Assembly: GCA_013397845.1 (NCBI GenBank)
Contig: VZTG01004618.1
Location: 62,001 to 126,000 of the forward strand
Direction: 5' to 3'
DNA from: Melanocharis versteri
Lineage: Eukaryota; Chordata; Aves; Passeriformes; Melanocharitidae
Length of the DNA stretch: 64,000 bases
This document shows positions 49,001 through 63,126 of this stretch, piece by piece. Under the pieces are notes generated by a model that saw nothing but the letters and a program-made list of their open reading frames with translations, did not search any database and was not told the DNA's origin. Within the stretch, counting starts at the first letter, position 1. Each line of letters opens with the position of its first letter. The translations under genes and the position numbers were made by a program.

Positions 49001-51360
49001 TTCACTCAGTGCAATGCTTTCAATCCCATTCCGTGTGGATTGCCAGCAGACCATAAATCAGAAGTAAATAGCAGAGCAGTGAGAGAGGTGAGTGCGTGTG
49101 TGCGTGAGGGCAGTGCATCACTGCTGGATGTGGCAGGATTCATCATATACAGCTGTATCCAGTAAATAAATATATGACCTGATAGGAAGAGCAAAGGTGG
49201 CCAGATAAGAAGGTTATCCCTCCGTGATTCCCACTGCTGCCTTCCTAGTGTGTAAGCCAATACCTCTAGCAATCTTGGTCTCAGGCTTATATGACCCCGT
49301 GAGGGTTATTGCTATCAGTGAACCACTAGATCTACAGAATGCCTCTAAGTTGCCCTGGCAGGAGGCTGGTACACAAGGGATTGCTGGCCCATACTGTCCA
49401 GGGATAACAAAGGGTTGATTAAGCAAAAATAATGAGCTAGTAGGAGATGCAGGTGCAGAGGATGCTGAGTGAACAGGTGCACAAACATATACTCCCAACT
49501 CTTGATTCTAGGCCAGCAGTGGGTGCCTTGGTTCATCTCCCAGAGGACATTGCAGCACTTTGCAAGCCAAACCAGCACCAGCCAGCGAGCTCAGCACACC
49601 CATTGGGGAGCTAAGGACTAGCCAGACCCAAGGTCAGTCTGTCCTTACTGCTGAATTTGACCATTCCTTTTCTGGCAGCCAAGTGGCATCAGCATGGAAA
49701 TTATGGCATTAGTCTTATAGCACCATACATGTTGTGCGTACTGGAGCAGTGCAGTGGACACAATTGCAGTGCAGGATGCTACCCGTTGTTATTCAGATTG
49801 GTTTTTGCTGCCTTTAATCCAAGATATTTATGTTGTTGTGCTTGCTGCTGTATTATGGATCACACGATCCTCCATCCGATAGACCTAGGTTTGTTTTGTG
49901 GCTTTCCTGGTGATGCTTGTAGGAAGTAATTCCACAGAGCCTCACTATATCTTTCCCAGACATCACATATGGCTATAGACTAACCCAAACTGTTGTTGTG
50001 ACCTAGCCAGTCAAACAAGATGAATCTTGTGTCACTCTTCATTGGCACATAATTTTTTTCTGTGAGAACCTCAGCAAGAGAAAGGTACCAAGAGGTCAAA
50101 TCACAAATTACAGAGCATCCTGCAAGCCTTGGGAGTCTGAGTGTACAAGCTATGATTGATTGGCTCATTTCTCTGTTGTCTCTTGCTGTAACAGAGAAAG
50201 ACAAAAGGGTGGAAAACTTCCACTGTTTTTTGATTGATACGCATTTCTACATACGTTTCTAATGTATGTGTTATGTGATTTCATCTGTCACTAGGAAGTC
50301 AAGTAGGTGAGACCTTTTCGATTAGAAATGTAATATAATGGTTTCAAGAAGTTTGTCTGCCTGCTACTGTCTTCTCCAGAAACTTCATTCAACAGCCAAA
50401 CTTTGGAGCAGTTCAAACTGATGTCTTTTCCCCTCCTTGTCACAGTCTAACCTTCCACACATTTGTTTCCTTTCCTGAGCAAACACCTGTATTTCTCCCT
50501 AAAGATATAGTAGTCCTAGTGTCAGAAGACCAAGAAAGAGTCCTGAAAAACTGTCAAACTCCATTTATGTAAGAGTTGCATAATCTGTAAAATCTCAAGA
50601 AAAGGAAGAGGATATTTCCTATGACAGGAAGGGAAAAAAGACAAAGACACTCAGGATTCACCTCTAGCCCTAAAAGGGCCTGAGACAGAGAGTTTTGCTG
50701 TTGTGAGACTGATATTCAAGCTGAAATTTTGAAGCATATACTCCTAAAAAGCTGTTTTATGTAGCATGGCCTATTTTTGTGGCTTTCAGCACTGTTCTCT
50801 GTCTCCATAGATGTTCCCAAGACACAATAACTATAGAGGGGATTGCCATCACCCTGCTGTGGTTCCTCAGCATTAAGGACCTAGTGACAGGAAGTGTGAA
50901 ATGTCAGCCAGCACCTGGTAGAGTAAGAGGAGACAGGTGTCCATCCTATGCTCTGGAGACAAATCAGAGCAGAAATCTGACAAGAAATCCAATTTCTCCA
51001 ATGCTTTCCAGGTTTTCCAAGTAGGAAACATACGTAGTGGTTATTTCTTTTTCAGAAATATTTCTCACTATTTTGGTACATTTCTTTTCTTTTTTCAGTG
51101 TAGAGATGTCTGTAGACACACACACATATATATGCCTGTCCAAACACAGATGCATATTTATAGAGAATATACAGAAAACATGGATGTATCGCTTTTTCAG
51201 AACTCACTTGGATGTAACAGTAATGCTCTCAAATATTTGTGGATAAATATGATATACGAGACTCCATGGATTATATCTATAGTGGGAAAAAATCCATCAT
51301 TCTGTCCATTCATAAATCATGCTTTAAATAGTAATAAATATAAAAAGGAAAAAAGCAATA

Positions 51361-51403
51361 TTTTCTCTTTTTTTTCTTTTTTTTTTCTTTTTTTTTTTTT
51401 CCC
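51361..51403. repeat. T-rich low-complexity tract with spaced C
   Basis: Runs of T broken by single C residues, about 43 bases. Read in reverse it is an A-rich tract. I see no adjoining retroelement. Confidence 0.9.
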
Positions 51404-54339
51404 TTATTAAAGAAGAATGTTAATATTACTTCTGTGACAAAACCCAACCCACATATTTTAGGTCTCATTATGCAGTGTTTAGCATACTGACATAGCAGTT
51501 CAGGAAGACCTTCCTTTCTAAGTGTACCTAACTTTCAGGGCATGGATAAAAGTTCATAAGACAGGGATTTTTGAGGATTGTTGCACCTGAAACACATGCA
51601 ATATTTCATTTATGAGAGAAATCTCTTCAGTGCAGTTAACCTTCTTGCTTGCTTTTATTGGAAACTAGCTTAGATTGACAATTGTGTTTTACCATAGAAG
51701 CTAAACTATTAGACAACCTTGTTGTTTTTAAAGAAAGTTATTTATCCAAACTAAAAGTGAAGAAACAAAAAACCTCAAAAATCTTCCTAAGTTTCTTCAT
51801 ATGTAATGCTTTAACAAGAGGTGATCTTTAACCAAGAATGATTATAGAAAAATCGTGTAAGAAGTGCTTTTTTTCCTTTACATGAGAAAATAGCAGGTTT
51901 GTCATTATTTTTCCACTTTACAACCTATTGCAAGAGGTGATGTTCAGCTGAAAATCAGCCACAGCATTGGTGTGAAAAAACCCAACACATTCATCTGTAT
52001 CTGAGATCTTTTTCAAACTTGCATCTTGGAAAAATCACCTTGTATAGCTTGCAGCTTCATGTCTAAAGGAATGTAGAAACCAAGCTAGTTTAGAGGGGGG
52101 AAGATCGGTAATCTGCCTTGTCTGACCTTTGGCTTTTGTGCCAAATATCTATTTGTCTCTGCTCACAGTAGATTTTCTATCAGTGCATTGAATTAAATCT
52201 GTGGTATTGACTTTTTCTTTGTTTCTTCTTGAGAAAGGACATGTTCTTATGAATCTGATAGGACTTTTGCCACTAGGCCAGGTGTATTCCTGGGGCCGTG
52301 TGTGGGCTTTCTGGTTTGCCTGTAATTAGTCCCTGTTTGGCTGATCACTAACACTTCTCTTAGAGGAGTCTCACCCTGTTTCTTGTTTGCATCCTCCTAG
52401 CTTTTGATGTACAGACATGCGGGACACCAGCCTTCTTTCTGTGTTAGTTATAACACATGAAATACGGTACCAGATCAGATGAGTTATCCAGTGACCTGCT
52501 CCCACAAAGGGCCATTTTCAGACGTTTCAGAGATGAGTGTAAGGATTTACATTCACATGTGATGGATGCATGCAAAACAACTTCTTTAAAGAAGTTAAAC
52601 CGAGGGAAGGAATAGCTGGTTGCTGTCCTTCACACTCAGAGTTAATGTCCTCCAAGTTATTTTAAATCAGTGTAAGGTTCTCCTTGAGCTGTCTTGACCC
52701 CAACAGAGACACAGATCCTGAAATATTTCAGTGCCTTACTCAATGCTGAATATTCTTTAAGAATATGGCTTAAGTGGAGAATGGTTGGAGTGAGAGCCCA
52801 ATCTGGTCCCGATGCACTTACATAAATGCATAAGTGCATGCTTTTATAGCAGCGGATGAGCATCCCCTATCCCTCACGACACAGGTTTATAGGAAAGCAT
52901 ATGCAGGGATAAACTCAGAGTGACATGTGCCTGACTTTTCTCAATGCCCTTGGTGGCTGGGGGTGGAGTCACCGAGCATCCAGTGAACATCAGGCTTGGG
53001 TCACCCTTTCGCCCCGCTGAGCAGTGAAGGAGAGCTCAGCCACGGCCTTTTGTGGGCAGCTGAAATTGTGGTTGCCCCTGCCTGGAAGCCGCAGATACCT
53101 AGCCCTAATCTGGGAGTGAACTAGCACCTTGTAGTCTATTTCTTCTTTTTTTGCTTCTGTTCCCTGTCTGTCATGTCAAGATCCTACTTCCAGAAGGCAA
53201 ACTGTTCCCAAAACACCTGCAATCTGACCCAAAAGTTAACTGTCCCCTAAATGAGAACCAGAAGACTCCTCCATAAACCAATCTAGTCTCTGGTAGCAGA
53301 CATCCAGAAAAACATCCACTCTTCCTCCTAGATATCACATACAAGTATATTTATCCTCCCAGACAGAGATACCCAGTTAATCTGCTCATCCATGCAGATA
53401 ATAACGAAGCACTAAAAGAGACAGATAGTCACAATAAATAAGGGTCCAGATACTCCTCAGGTGTAATCTGGGCTCATTCTTTTGAGATCAAGGTGGTGAC
53501 AAAATTTTATGCTAGCTGAGAGACTGGTCTGTAAGGACATGCAGCAATATGCTTCCTGTGGGATTGCAGTTGGAGAATTGCACATATTTGTTAGCAGTAT
53601 CTTTCCATTTGGACTTGACTGGATTTATTATGATAAAGTATGTCTGTGTAAAAAAGGGAAACAGTACTAGTATGCATCTTTTAAACAACCATCTTCTATT
53701 ATCACTGTAATATTGTCTGAATATTGTCTTTTATGAATGTGTCCACAAGCTTTTTGCTTGTTTGAAGTAGTTACTTTTATCAAAAGGTTTTATATTGGTT
53801 CTGGAAATGTATTTTTTGTGCTTGTGCTTTTTTCCCTAAGAAGTGAGATCTCCATTAAATACAACATGAAAATTGTATTTTTCAGTTGGATAAAAGACAT
53901 TTTCATAGGGAAGAGACATTTCCTTCTAATGACATGCCACAATCTGATTCATCATTCGCTTTTGTAGTTTCAGCAACAAAAGACTTTTATGAATAGTTTT
54001 TTCCTTTTTTTTTCAGAGAGGTTTTCCTCCTTTTTTATATTCCCACTGGTTAAGTATGATTTCCTAAATTGTACCTTTTAGGTGCATAATTTTCAGAATA
54101 CCTCCTTAGTGTTTTGAGTTCAGCTCTGCCTTTTGTTTCAGATTTTGATTTCCTCTTACTATTGTTATCAATGGAAGCGTGTAGGATGCTCAGCACTCAG
54201 GAATGAAAAAGGTTAAGTATCTTACAACCTGAAGACCAGATTTTCCTGGCTTTTTCTTTAAACTGGTACAGTTTTTATCCCTCTTGGGATAATGTGTTTT
54301 CAGAATGAATGTAATATTTTACCGGTTTTTTACACGGTG

Positions 54340-54800
54340 GTTTGAAGGGGAGCATCATCTCTCTGTGCTCGTGCTCTGGGCCAGCTGGATGCTGCTCAGC
54401 TGTGAAGGGGAAGCCACGTATTTGTGGTGAGCACGGCTTTTGGCCTAAGCTGATCATCACCCAGCTGAGAGGAGGGATGTGGGCTCGTGCACAGCAGACA
54501 CAGCCCTGGGTGCCTGTGTGGATGCGGGCTAAGGCTCGGTACCCAAAGCTGCGCTCAGCTCAGCCCGGCCCTGGCTGCACGAATGTACCCACAGCCAGAC
54601 TGAGCCTAACCTGGGCGAAATAGGCTCAGCTCTGCTTAAATGAAAACTGCAGTTTGGCAACTGGTTTTGGAAGGCAGAGCCCACAAGGCGAGTCAAGTTG
54701 AAAGGCCAGGTGCCTCTTGGCTTCAGGAGTGACCTGGAGGGATGTGTGACGCAGAAGTCTTCACTGCAGAGGGCCCAGGTCTCCAGATCTTGTCTCACAC
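54340..54800. other. GC-richer patch, weak CpG content
   Basis: This patch has more G+C and roughly a dozen CpGs around 54,360-54,630, far fewer than the island at 8.64-9.06 kb. Open frames of 89-93 codons occur on both strands, as expected from composition. It may be a weak regulatory patch or simply a local composition change. Confidence 0.4.
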
Positions 54801-55587
54801 TACTGCTGGCGAAGGCTTGGGACGGTGAAGAGGAAAATGTGCCACTCTGCTCCTGAGTTGTCCTGTCCCAGCTTTTCCCTGTAATTTAAGCCTGATTCAT
54901 TGCATATACAAATGAGAACCAGTCATCTGGAGTTTTTATGTTTTCTGTGTTTGTCAAATTATATCGAAGACTGTTGGATTCTCAGTAAGCTGAATGCCTT
55001 AAGGCTGTAAGCTTTATTTACAGAGGAAAAACAATGTCTTAAAGCACTGAAAAATACTCTGATCTTTGGGGGTTTTTTTTAGGTAACTACAGACTGAGCA
55101 GGTGGACTTCATTCGAACTGTTTTAACAGATTTCTACAATGAGCACCATGCTAATTATACAGTAGTTATCCAGCATTAATGAAGTTATACAGACAATGAG
55201 ATTTGCAACATTAACTTTTAATCTTGTTTCCTGTAATGATTTTTCTTCCCTAATGGAAACACATGCTTACCTAAGCAGGTTTTTTTACTTTTATTTCATA
55301 ATTAAACTATGAATTCCACTTGTTGTAACTCCAGCCTGAGCAAGCATTAATATATCTGGAAAGGGTGGATGTATTCTTAAAGCTCTTTTAAATTTCTGAC
55401 CTTGAATAATTTGTCTCTAATGCTTTTCTTAATTATAATCCATTCAGAATAAAAGAGGATGAATTTTTCCCCTTGAGCAAAGCCAGGATAAATTCTAACA
55501 TATCTGCTCTGTATAAAGATTTCTTTTTCATTCTGCCAAAGTGAATACTGCATCCTAAACTACTTCATCGTTCATTAGTGTACAATT

Positions 55588-55747
55588 AGGCCCATATTCA
55601 CTGGTATGTGCTGCCTGCTTTGGGCCATTCTGGTGATGCAAAGCAGCTGTAAACTCAATTTAACAGCCTGGTTAATCCAGGTTTACAGCTGTTTTGTGTG
55701 GCTGTTGAGGAGTGATGTGTCTGGGGTGTACTGGTAAATCTGGCCTG
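55588..55747. mobile_element. Old foldback (inverted-repeat) element, MITE-like
   Basis: About 160 bases that fold back on themselves. The inner arms, 55,638-55,654 and 55,681-55,697, are reverse complements at 15 of 17 positions (core CAGCTGTAAAC / GTTTACAGCTG). The outer ends AGGCCC.ATATT (55,588) and AAATCTGGCCT (to 55,746) also pair when one gap is allowed. A small centre stem CCTGG-TTAAT-CCAGG lies at 55,667-55,681. Ancient amniote palindromic repeats with AGGCCAGATT-type ends have this form. I infer a non-autonomous DNA-transposon or foldback relic, but cannot name the family. Confidence 0.6.
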
Positions 55748-58700
55748 CCGAAAAAGAAAGAACTTGCATTATTATTTTATCACTTCTCAAACTATCTCTG
55801 TCATAAAACAGCCTTTGCAAGTTTTCATTTGATAAGACCTCGTTCTCCAGTTCATTGAATAGCTTTATCGCATTTTCTAATTAAAACAGAGGAAAAACAC
55901 ATCATAAAAGTAGAGTTCAAACAAGCAATATATTAGAGAAATATATTTAGTAGAGAGCATGGATTAGGAATTATTCCTAATTAAGGCAGAGAGATTATAT
56001 TTGACAGAGAGACTGTATTATAACACAGGAAAAGAAGGACACCACCCTCCATTCCCCCAGGTTTTCCCAATGTATCAGCAATCTCCCTGCCTGAGAATCA
56101 CAGAAAGCCTGTACTTCACCCTGGCAGTCTCATCCTCCAGGTACTAGCTCATCTAGATGGTGCAGACCCGTGGAGGTGACTAGATGGTCATGATATACCA
56201 TGAGGACTGCACCTTCCCAGACGTGGCTTGTCACACCTCTTCTGCTAGAAAGGGGTGTCTGCACAGCTCCTGAAAGGGATGATGACTTCTCACCCAAAGT
56301 CCCCTTCCTTGTCCATCGTGACCCCTTAAGAGGGCCACCTTAGGATCAGGTGAAAGAGGATTTCAGTAGCTGTCTCCAGTCTGCCAGGAAATCCCACTGT
56401 GCTGGTGTCAAAAATATCAGTGTGAGAAACTTTCCCTCTTCAATGGCAACATCAGGCAGGACGGTGGTGCGTGGCACAGCTTGAAAGACAATCACAATCA
56501 AACTTCTACTGAAATCAACCAAGTTTTGTCCTTTCATGTTTCCCCTTTAGTTTTTCATCCTTCTGTGCTCAATCAGGTCTTTGCCACTGTGTTTCCTGCA
56601 CTTCTTGCCACAACATTTACAGAACTTATTCTCCCTCTCAGTCTATTGTTGATTTCTCTCTCTGTTAACAGTCAAATATGTCTAAGCAAAATATAAGTAT
56701 GCCTAAATCCAAACCTGATTCAGAACAAGCAATCAAGAATTTAAGAGATTTTTGAGAATTAAATTACTTAAAATCAAAGAGAGCTGGCAATATCAGCACA
56801 TCTAGCTCAGCTTGAGTTTATCATTATGCCTGGGCTTCTTTAATGCCTATTTTTAATGTGGTTCTTGGTTTCCCTTCTTTTCTATCCCCATTTCTGAGTT
56901 CAGTTGAAACTCTGGGGATTCATCAGAGCAAATCATCATCAATGCAAAACTCTGGTGCATGAGGGAGATGCAGATCAAACAAAAAGCTTGGCTCATTGGG
57001 GAGAATAAGGAAGAGTATTTTCTGGCTGCAAGTGCTATCAGGCACAATGTTGGTCTAACTGGAAGCAGAAATTAATGTAAACATTAAGTATTTAATTTAT
57101 ATTATCATGATGGGAAAATTCCATAAAAATTGATCTTTCCCTGGAGATGATTTGCAGAGCCCCTATTTTCCCAATAGAAAATCTTTCCCTAACAATTGTT
57201 TCCATCAGCCATTTTCATGCCTTTTGCAAAGAACAACCAGCTCTAAAACACAGAAGTCTTTCATTTCCAATTAAGGTAAAATAGTGAACTAAACCATGAA
57301 AATATTCAATGTTTTCTCTCTCCTTCTATCCCTTTTTGTCCGAGCTTACATAGCAATGGTGTGAACTGGGCTAAAATCTATGGAATTCCATGCTTTACCC
57401 ATGCATGTCAGTTCTAGTGGAAAGGACGCTTCGGTGGGTTATCTTAAGTGATGGAGAGTTGTAAAGTCAGATTAGACAGAAATCAGACTCTCCTCCTGTT
57501 TCTCGGAGTGCAAAAAGACGGAGAGGAAGACAACCACTGCCTGTAAAAGTGATCTGTCTCCACACACCGGCGGGCCGACGGCAGTGAGGACTGCAGGCTC
57601 TTAAGAAAGAGGAGGTTTGTTCCCAGCAGGTCAGACCAGAGCTGATGTGTGGTGAGAGATGGGGCACTCTCCACCTGAGCACCATTCACTCACTTCCAGT
57701 GCCCCTGGCGGCTTGTTTCTGATTCCACTACAGCCAGGGACCATGAATGGCTAAGCAAAGTGGAGGGGGAAAGGAAGCGAAATGTCCTTTTTACAGTGTT
57801 TACAGTGTTAAAACCTAAAATTAGTACTTCTGTGCCTACCATCTTTTCCGGAGCTGAAGGCCCAAGCAAAGCATCCTGTAGGGAAGTCTGAAAAGTGCAT
57901 CCCCACTGGAACTGATGGTTTCATGGCTGCCAAGGAGGTCATTTGGCAGCACCTCATGCTTTTATTCCTCAGCTGCCTTTTGAGATTCACCAGCTGCGCT
58001 ACTATTACCATGTAGTTCTTCTACAGGCCAATAAAAATCATAACCATTTTCATTTTCAGAAATTACATTGCCATCAGTGTTGCTTCCAGTGCCTTTTAAC
58101 CTCACCGACCCATTTTCTTCTGGTAGCAAAGGGACCATTATCTCTCTCTGTACCTCTACCAAATGCATAACTACCTTTACTATTTTCTCTGTCCTGCATT
58201 TTTCTCCAATTTCCTTTTTACTTGATTAGGTGCCATCAAAACTTTCAGATCTAGGCATAAAATAAGTGAAAAAAGAAAATCTTCTCTAGACCCATATGTA
58301 TGTTTCATTGACAGACACGTATTTGGTCTAAAAAAAGTGTTCTCTAAGTTCGGTTTGAAATGAAAGATCCACACGTTTTTCTTCACCCTGAGGAACCATT
58401 TCTCTAGTAGCTCTTAGAGGTGGCTAGTTCCTATCCTGCACTGTAATGCAAACAGTGCATTCCTGGTTGAAAATTTTGTAAAAGAAAAGGAATCCAAACA
58501 ATGCTTTTACTCTATGTAACAAACATTTGCTTTTTACATCTAACTGTCTTGTCCTGTCACAGACAAATCAGTCACTCACTGAAAAACAGAGAGGAATTCT
58601 CTCTGTGGCCACTCCAAGCTGAGACACAAACATTTGCCCATCAGAAAATCCTACTTTCTTTCCATTTTTGCCTGAATTCTCTGCAAAACACTATGAACAA

Positions 58701-61700
58701 AAGAAAAGCATCTAGACACCTGGCTGGAAAGCCTAGGTCCTTCTTCATCTTCATTTTATTTTTTGAAGTGTTTCTTCAGATCTGATTTGAAGTGGATCTG
58801 GTGGAGAAAGATGTGACAGTATCTGACATACTACTAAATAAACAGTCTCCCCAGACAGACTGAAAGAAGCTGTTATATTCCCAATAGTACTTTTAACAGT
58901 GGGGCAGGTATGATGCTTGGTCTCAAAAGAAGCCCAGTGCTTAGCCACACCTTTCCCTCCAGAATGGAAAATGTGGTCAACTCTGGCAACATTATACTGT
59001 GTCAGTCATTAAATATGTGCACAAGTTCCAGTAATGCTGTCAAACACAGTGGAGTGCAGTTGCACTCTTGCAGGCACCACGCTGTCTGTCTGTAGTGACT
59101 AGGACAATTTGAGGGGCAGTGTAGCTGTCTGTGCTTGGCATGGCAATTCAGATGTTTGAAACATCCTCCCTGCGCTTTCCCATATCCACAAAGGAGTGGT
59201 TATTTTCTAGACTGTATGAAGACACTTTCTTCCTTTCTTCATACTGGTGTCTCATCCGGCTCCTTCCTTCCTTTCCCTAACTCCTGCTACTGTCTCTTAC
59301 ATCATACATTTTACATCTTACCCACTCTGTATTTTGCTTCAAAGCTCATTGAGCAAGTTGAGGCCCAGCCCCATGTCTGTAGAGTGGGACAGTCTTCCCC
59401 CAGTGATGCTGGCAGGCAGACTGGTTTGTTCTTACGGAAGCAGTATAAACCATTTGCTTCCCTCCAGGCAATTATTCAAGAGAAGTGATGACAGGCCCAG
59501 GAAAAATGTTTCTGTGTCAGGAAGGTAAACATTACATGCTTCCCAGGCAGCTCCCTCTGCCTTTCCCCTTGGCACATGCCAAGGCTGTGTCACAGCCTGT
59601 TAAAACACAACACATCTTGGAAGGTTTTTGCCCTTCTTTTTGTTGCACATTGCAGCCACTTCATAGGCTGGTGTGTACCCGTTGCGTTTCCGAAAGTCAG
59701 AAATAATCAAGGGCTTGTCTCTATCATGCTGCAGTAGATGCAGAGAGAATTGTGTTGTGTTTTTGCAGCTCTGGTAGCAGTTTTGTTGCTTCCCAAGGGA
59801 AAGGGAAGTGAATGCCCTGCAGAGGGAAGGATGGTCTGATGAGTTGCTTAAGGGTTGACAATCAAAGCTGCTTGGTAGTATTAAAATAACTTTACATGTT
59901 AATCTAAAAGAATGAAGTTTCCACAGTGTTGTTTTGTCTCTGATGTGCTTTATCTTGCTCTTTAAGCCTTAGTGAGGGACAAGATTTCCCAAAATCATGA
60001 TGACCAACAACGAGACATTTGAAAAAGGCTTTCTTTCTTTCTCACCAAATTACAAAAGTTAATTGTGCGGAGTATTAAAGACTCCAAGACCTCTGGATGT
60101 CACCATAGGAAGTACCAAGGACTGTACACAGTGGGAAGATTGGATTCACTGAAAATCACATTGCGGTCTCCAAGCGTGGGGTTGATGGCATTGGGATCAT
60201 GATTCCTCCCAATACAGCATGCCAGGTTCTGGAAAAGGATGAAAGGCACTAGTTAATTTTTACAGGATTCTCATCTGTTTGTTTTGCTGCATTCCAGAAT
60301 GTTCCATAGTCATAGAGAACATTACAATTTCTCCAAGCTAATTCACAGAGGTTATAACTGGAAATACAGGGTAACTGGGAGTTTTCAGTAAGGAATTTCT
60401 AATTCCTAAAAGCATTAAATTTCCACTTAAAATTTATCTAGGGGTGGTGTTTATCACCCCCTTTATCTATTCTTTGTATTATTAAGAAAAATGGTGTTAG
60501 ACAATTTTGGCATTTGCACCTTTCAAATGTCTCATTTGGCATCATTCTCCCCCACAGCAATATCCTAGCCAATCTCTATATGTTAATGACTACTAACCCC
60601 CTAGCCACATTTGTCATTCTATTGTAATTTCCTTTGTAATTATGCTTATCTTATGATATTAAGAAGCAGAAATGTGTTTTCAGATTTCATTGTGGAATCA
60701 TAATAAACAGATCCTGCATTTACCTCCCAGACAACATCTATAGCTTGATGCAAAGTCCTTGTCTGTTTGCCATCATCAGTCATACACTTACTCCTTGCTT
60801 GGAGCCTGGCCCAAGGCCTGCTGATGTCAGTAGAAGTCTTTCTAATTATCCTGTTGATGAATTATCCTGAGGTATAATTCAGGAATTAGCAGCAGGACAT
60901 GCTACAGCCCCATGGCTATTGAATGTTATCTCATGCAATTTTGCGTGCCCAGAGCTTTGCCTGGTGTAGGGCTAGCATTTCTCTTTGCAGAAGAAGACAC
61001 TCCTTTCTCAATGGAGACTGGCACATGCTCTGAAGCCCTGAGCAGATTAAATCCTTCTTGCCTGGCTCCTTGCTCATTCACTCTGCTAAAGCTCTGCTGG
61101 CATTGGTACCACCATGAGATGTTCCTTTTCTGGAGATGCTGATTTCAATTCTTGTTACACTTCTCCAGATAACCTGATTAATTAATTTGCATTTTTGCTT
61201 GGGCAAATCTAATGGTAGGTTTTTAAATTTTATTTTTTATTATTTCCATTTTCTGCTGTTTTCAGCATTGTTTGGGGAAAACTTTCCTTTGCCCTCACAG
61301 GAGTCCAGCCAAGTAAGAATAGCTTTTGTAATTCCTATTAATGAATTTTGCCAACATACATCCTGTAAGGGACTAATGAAAGGAAAACATATGACATATA
61401 CTCCTAACTTTCATCTAGACAGAGTAAAGAGATGGCTGTGTCATAGCCAATATTTAAGACTGAAAAATATCTTTAATGATCTGGAAAACTGCCAGGCTAA
61501 ACCGAATGAGCTAGACACAACTTCTGCAGAAGAGGGTTATATTATCTTAAAGAAGTGAGATAAAATTCATGTAAAAGGGAAAGGATAAAATTCATGTAAA
61601 AGGGAAAGAATAAAATTATTACCAGAGATAATTAAATGAAATCTTCTTTGTCATGGTTGAATTTTTGGAATCATTTATATTATTAAAATGTACAGCATTT

Positions 61701-63126
61701 GGTAGAGTCGATAAAAAAGGCAGTCTTCAGTGCTGTAAGTTTTTTCCTCTACAGGACACAGAGTTTTCCACAGGCACAATGGAACGCTGGTTCTTGTGCA
61801 GGAGCCGTAAATACAGTGGTCATCAATACAGTTCTTACCTGAACAATGTGTCACTCTGATGGCCCTTCTGCAGTCTGGAAAACACAGAAATGTTAGTAGA
61901 GGACCCAGGGACAGCAGGTGAAGATTTATATTGTTCCTATGAGTGCAGAGAGTATTATTATACATTATTTGCTTGTTGTCTTTTATTAATTTATAAATTG
62001 TTAGTACATAAATTTACAGATATGGGTAAGGTGACATTAGTCCTTACGATAGCTGTCTGGGGGACAGAACTGCTGTGTGACCTGGTAATGTCACTTTTTC
62101 TCATGCAAAACATTTGAAGAGCAAGGTCTTCCATTATCTTTCTGTTTCGTGTGTATTGATTATCTTCCTACAAGTGCAGGAAAAGGACAGCTATAAGGAC
62201 AGAAGGGGAAAACATTAGCTTTGAATTTGAGATTGTTTGTTTGAGTAAAAATATAGGGAGCCAGATTTTGGCCATCATGCTCAGTTGTAAAAAGTCTTAC
62301 ATAAAGCCTCAGTGTCAGTGAGAATCGTTTCACTGATACAGCTGAAGCCTGAATCAGGGAGCGAGTGCGTGGCCCACAGCATTTTTATGCGTCTAATTTT
62401 GTTCCCAGATTCTGTATGTAGAAGGAAGTGAATGACCCATTCTTCAGCCATGGAAGTCTGCAACTGAACCAAGTGCATAGCTACACAGAGTAAATATTGC
62501 CTTTTTGCGAGGGCAAGTGACTCTGTCCACACTCGGTATAAAAAAAATGGAGCAGAGAAGATAATGAGAGCAGAGACCAACAGAAAGGCTACCTAAGGAT
62601 TAAACGGTTTCTGACATGGGGAGAATGCAAAGTATCAAAGCTTACTTGTTTAATGAATCCATATAAATAATTTCAACAATAATTATTTCATAAATTTTGA
62701 GGCAGAATTTCAAATGACAGTCCCCAATCTAACACCTGCAGTCACAATCACTTGTATATGCAGGTACCTGATTGCATCTGTAAATCAAATTGTTAGATGT
62801 TCAAGTAACTTCAGCTGTGCCTGAAAAATTGCAGACGCAAAAATGCAGTCCTTGCTGAGAGCATGCTGGATGTTTGGCCCTGCATTTCTCTTAGATGCCT
62901 CTAGTGAGGAAGAAAACTGCTGAATGCTATAAAAACTTAAAAATTCTTTCTTCCAGGACAAAGTAGCATGAACTCAAAAAAGAGGTTCAGCATGACAAGA
63001 AAGAACACATCTTAGAATTTTTTGGCAAATCTTCTTCATATCTAGTAGTTGTGAGTTTCACAGTGAAAGGAGAGTATGTGGAAACCCTAAGTAGAAGATA
63101 TTATAACCTTTAGAATTTTGTGTTCA
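55748..63126. other. Unique AT-rich sequence, no supported gene
   Basis: Frames reach at most 123 codons (61,187-61,558 plus) and none is recognised. 57,490-57,720 is GC-richer with a few CpGs. 58,500-59,330 is pyrimidine-rich. A 25-bp tandem duplication lies at 61,559-61,608. I see no other repeat. Confidence 0.6.
61559..61608. repeat. Perfect 25-bp tandem duplication
   Basis: Two identical adjacent 25-base copies starting GATAAAATTCATG and ending AAGGGAAAG, followed by the first bases of a third degenerate copy. It looks like a recent slippage duplication. Confidence 0.95.

Larger units (their letters stand above)
37565..55587. other. Unique AT-rich sequence with small GC-richer patches, no supported gene
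   Basis: The longest frames are 247 codons (47,173-47,916 minus), 157 (50,937-51,410), 152 (40,617-41,075 minus), 145 (46,327-46,764 minus) and 144 (42,618-43,052 minus). None has a domain I recognise. 48,060-48,780 and 41,340-41,880 are T-rich and might hold unrecognisable old LINE sequence. GC-richer patches lie at 42,620-43,050, 49,340-49,620 and 52,940-53,110. Homopolymer tracts at 39,991-40,010 and 51,361-51,403 are listed separately. Confidence 0.55.
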
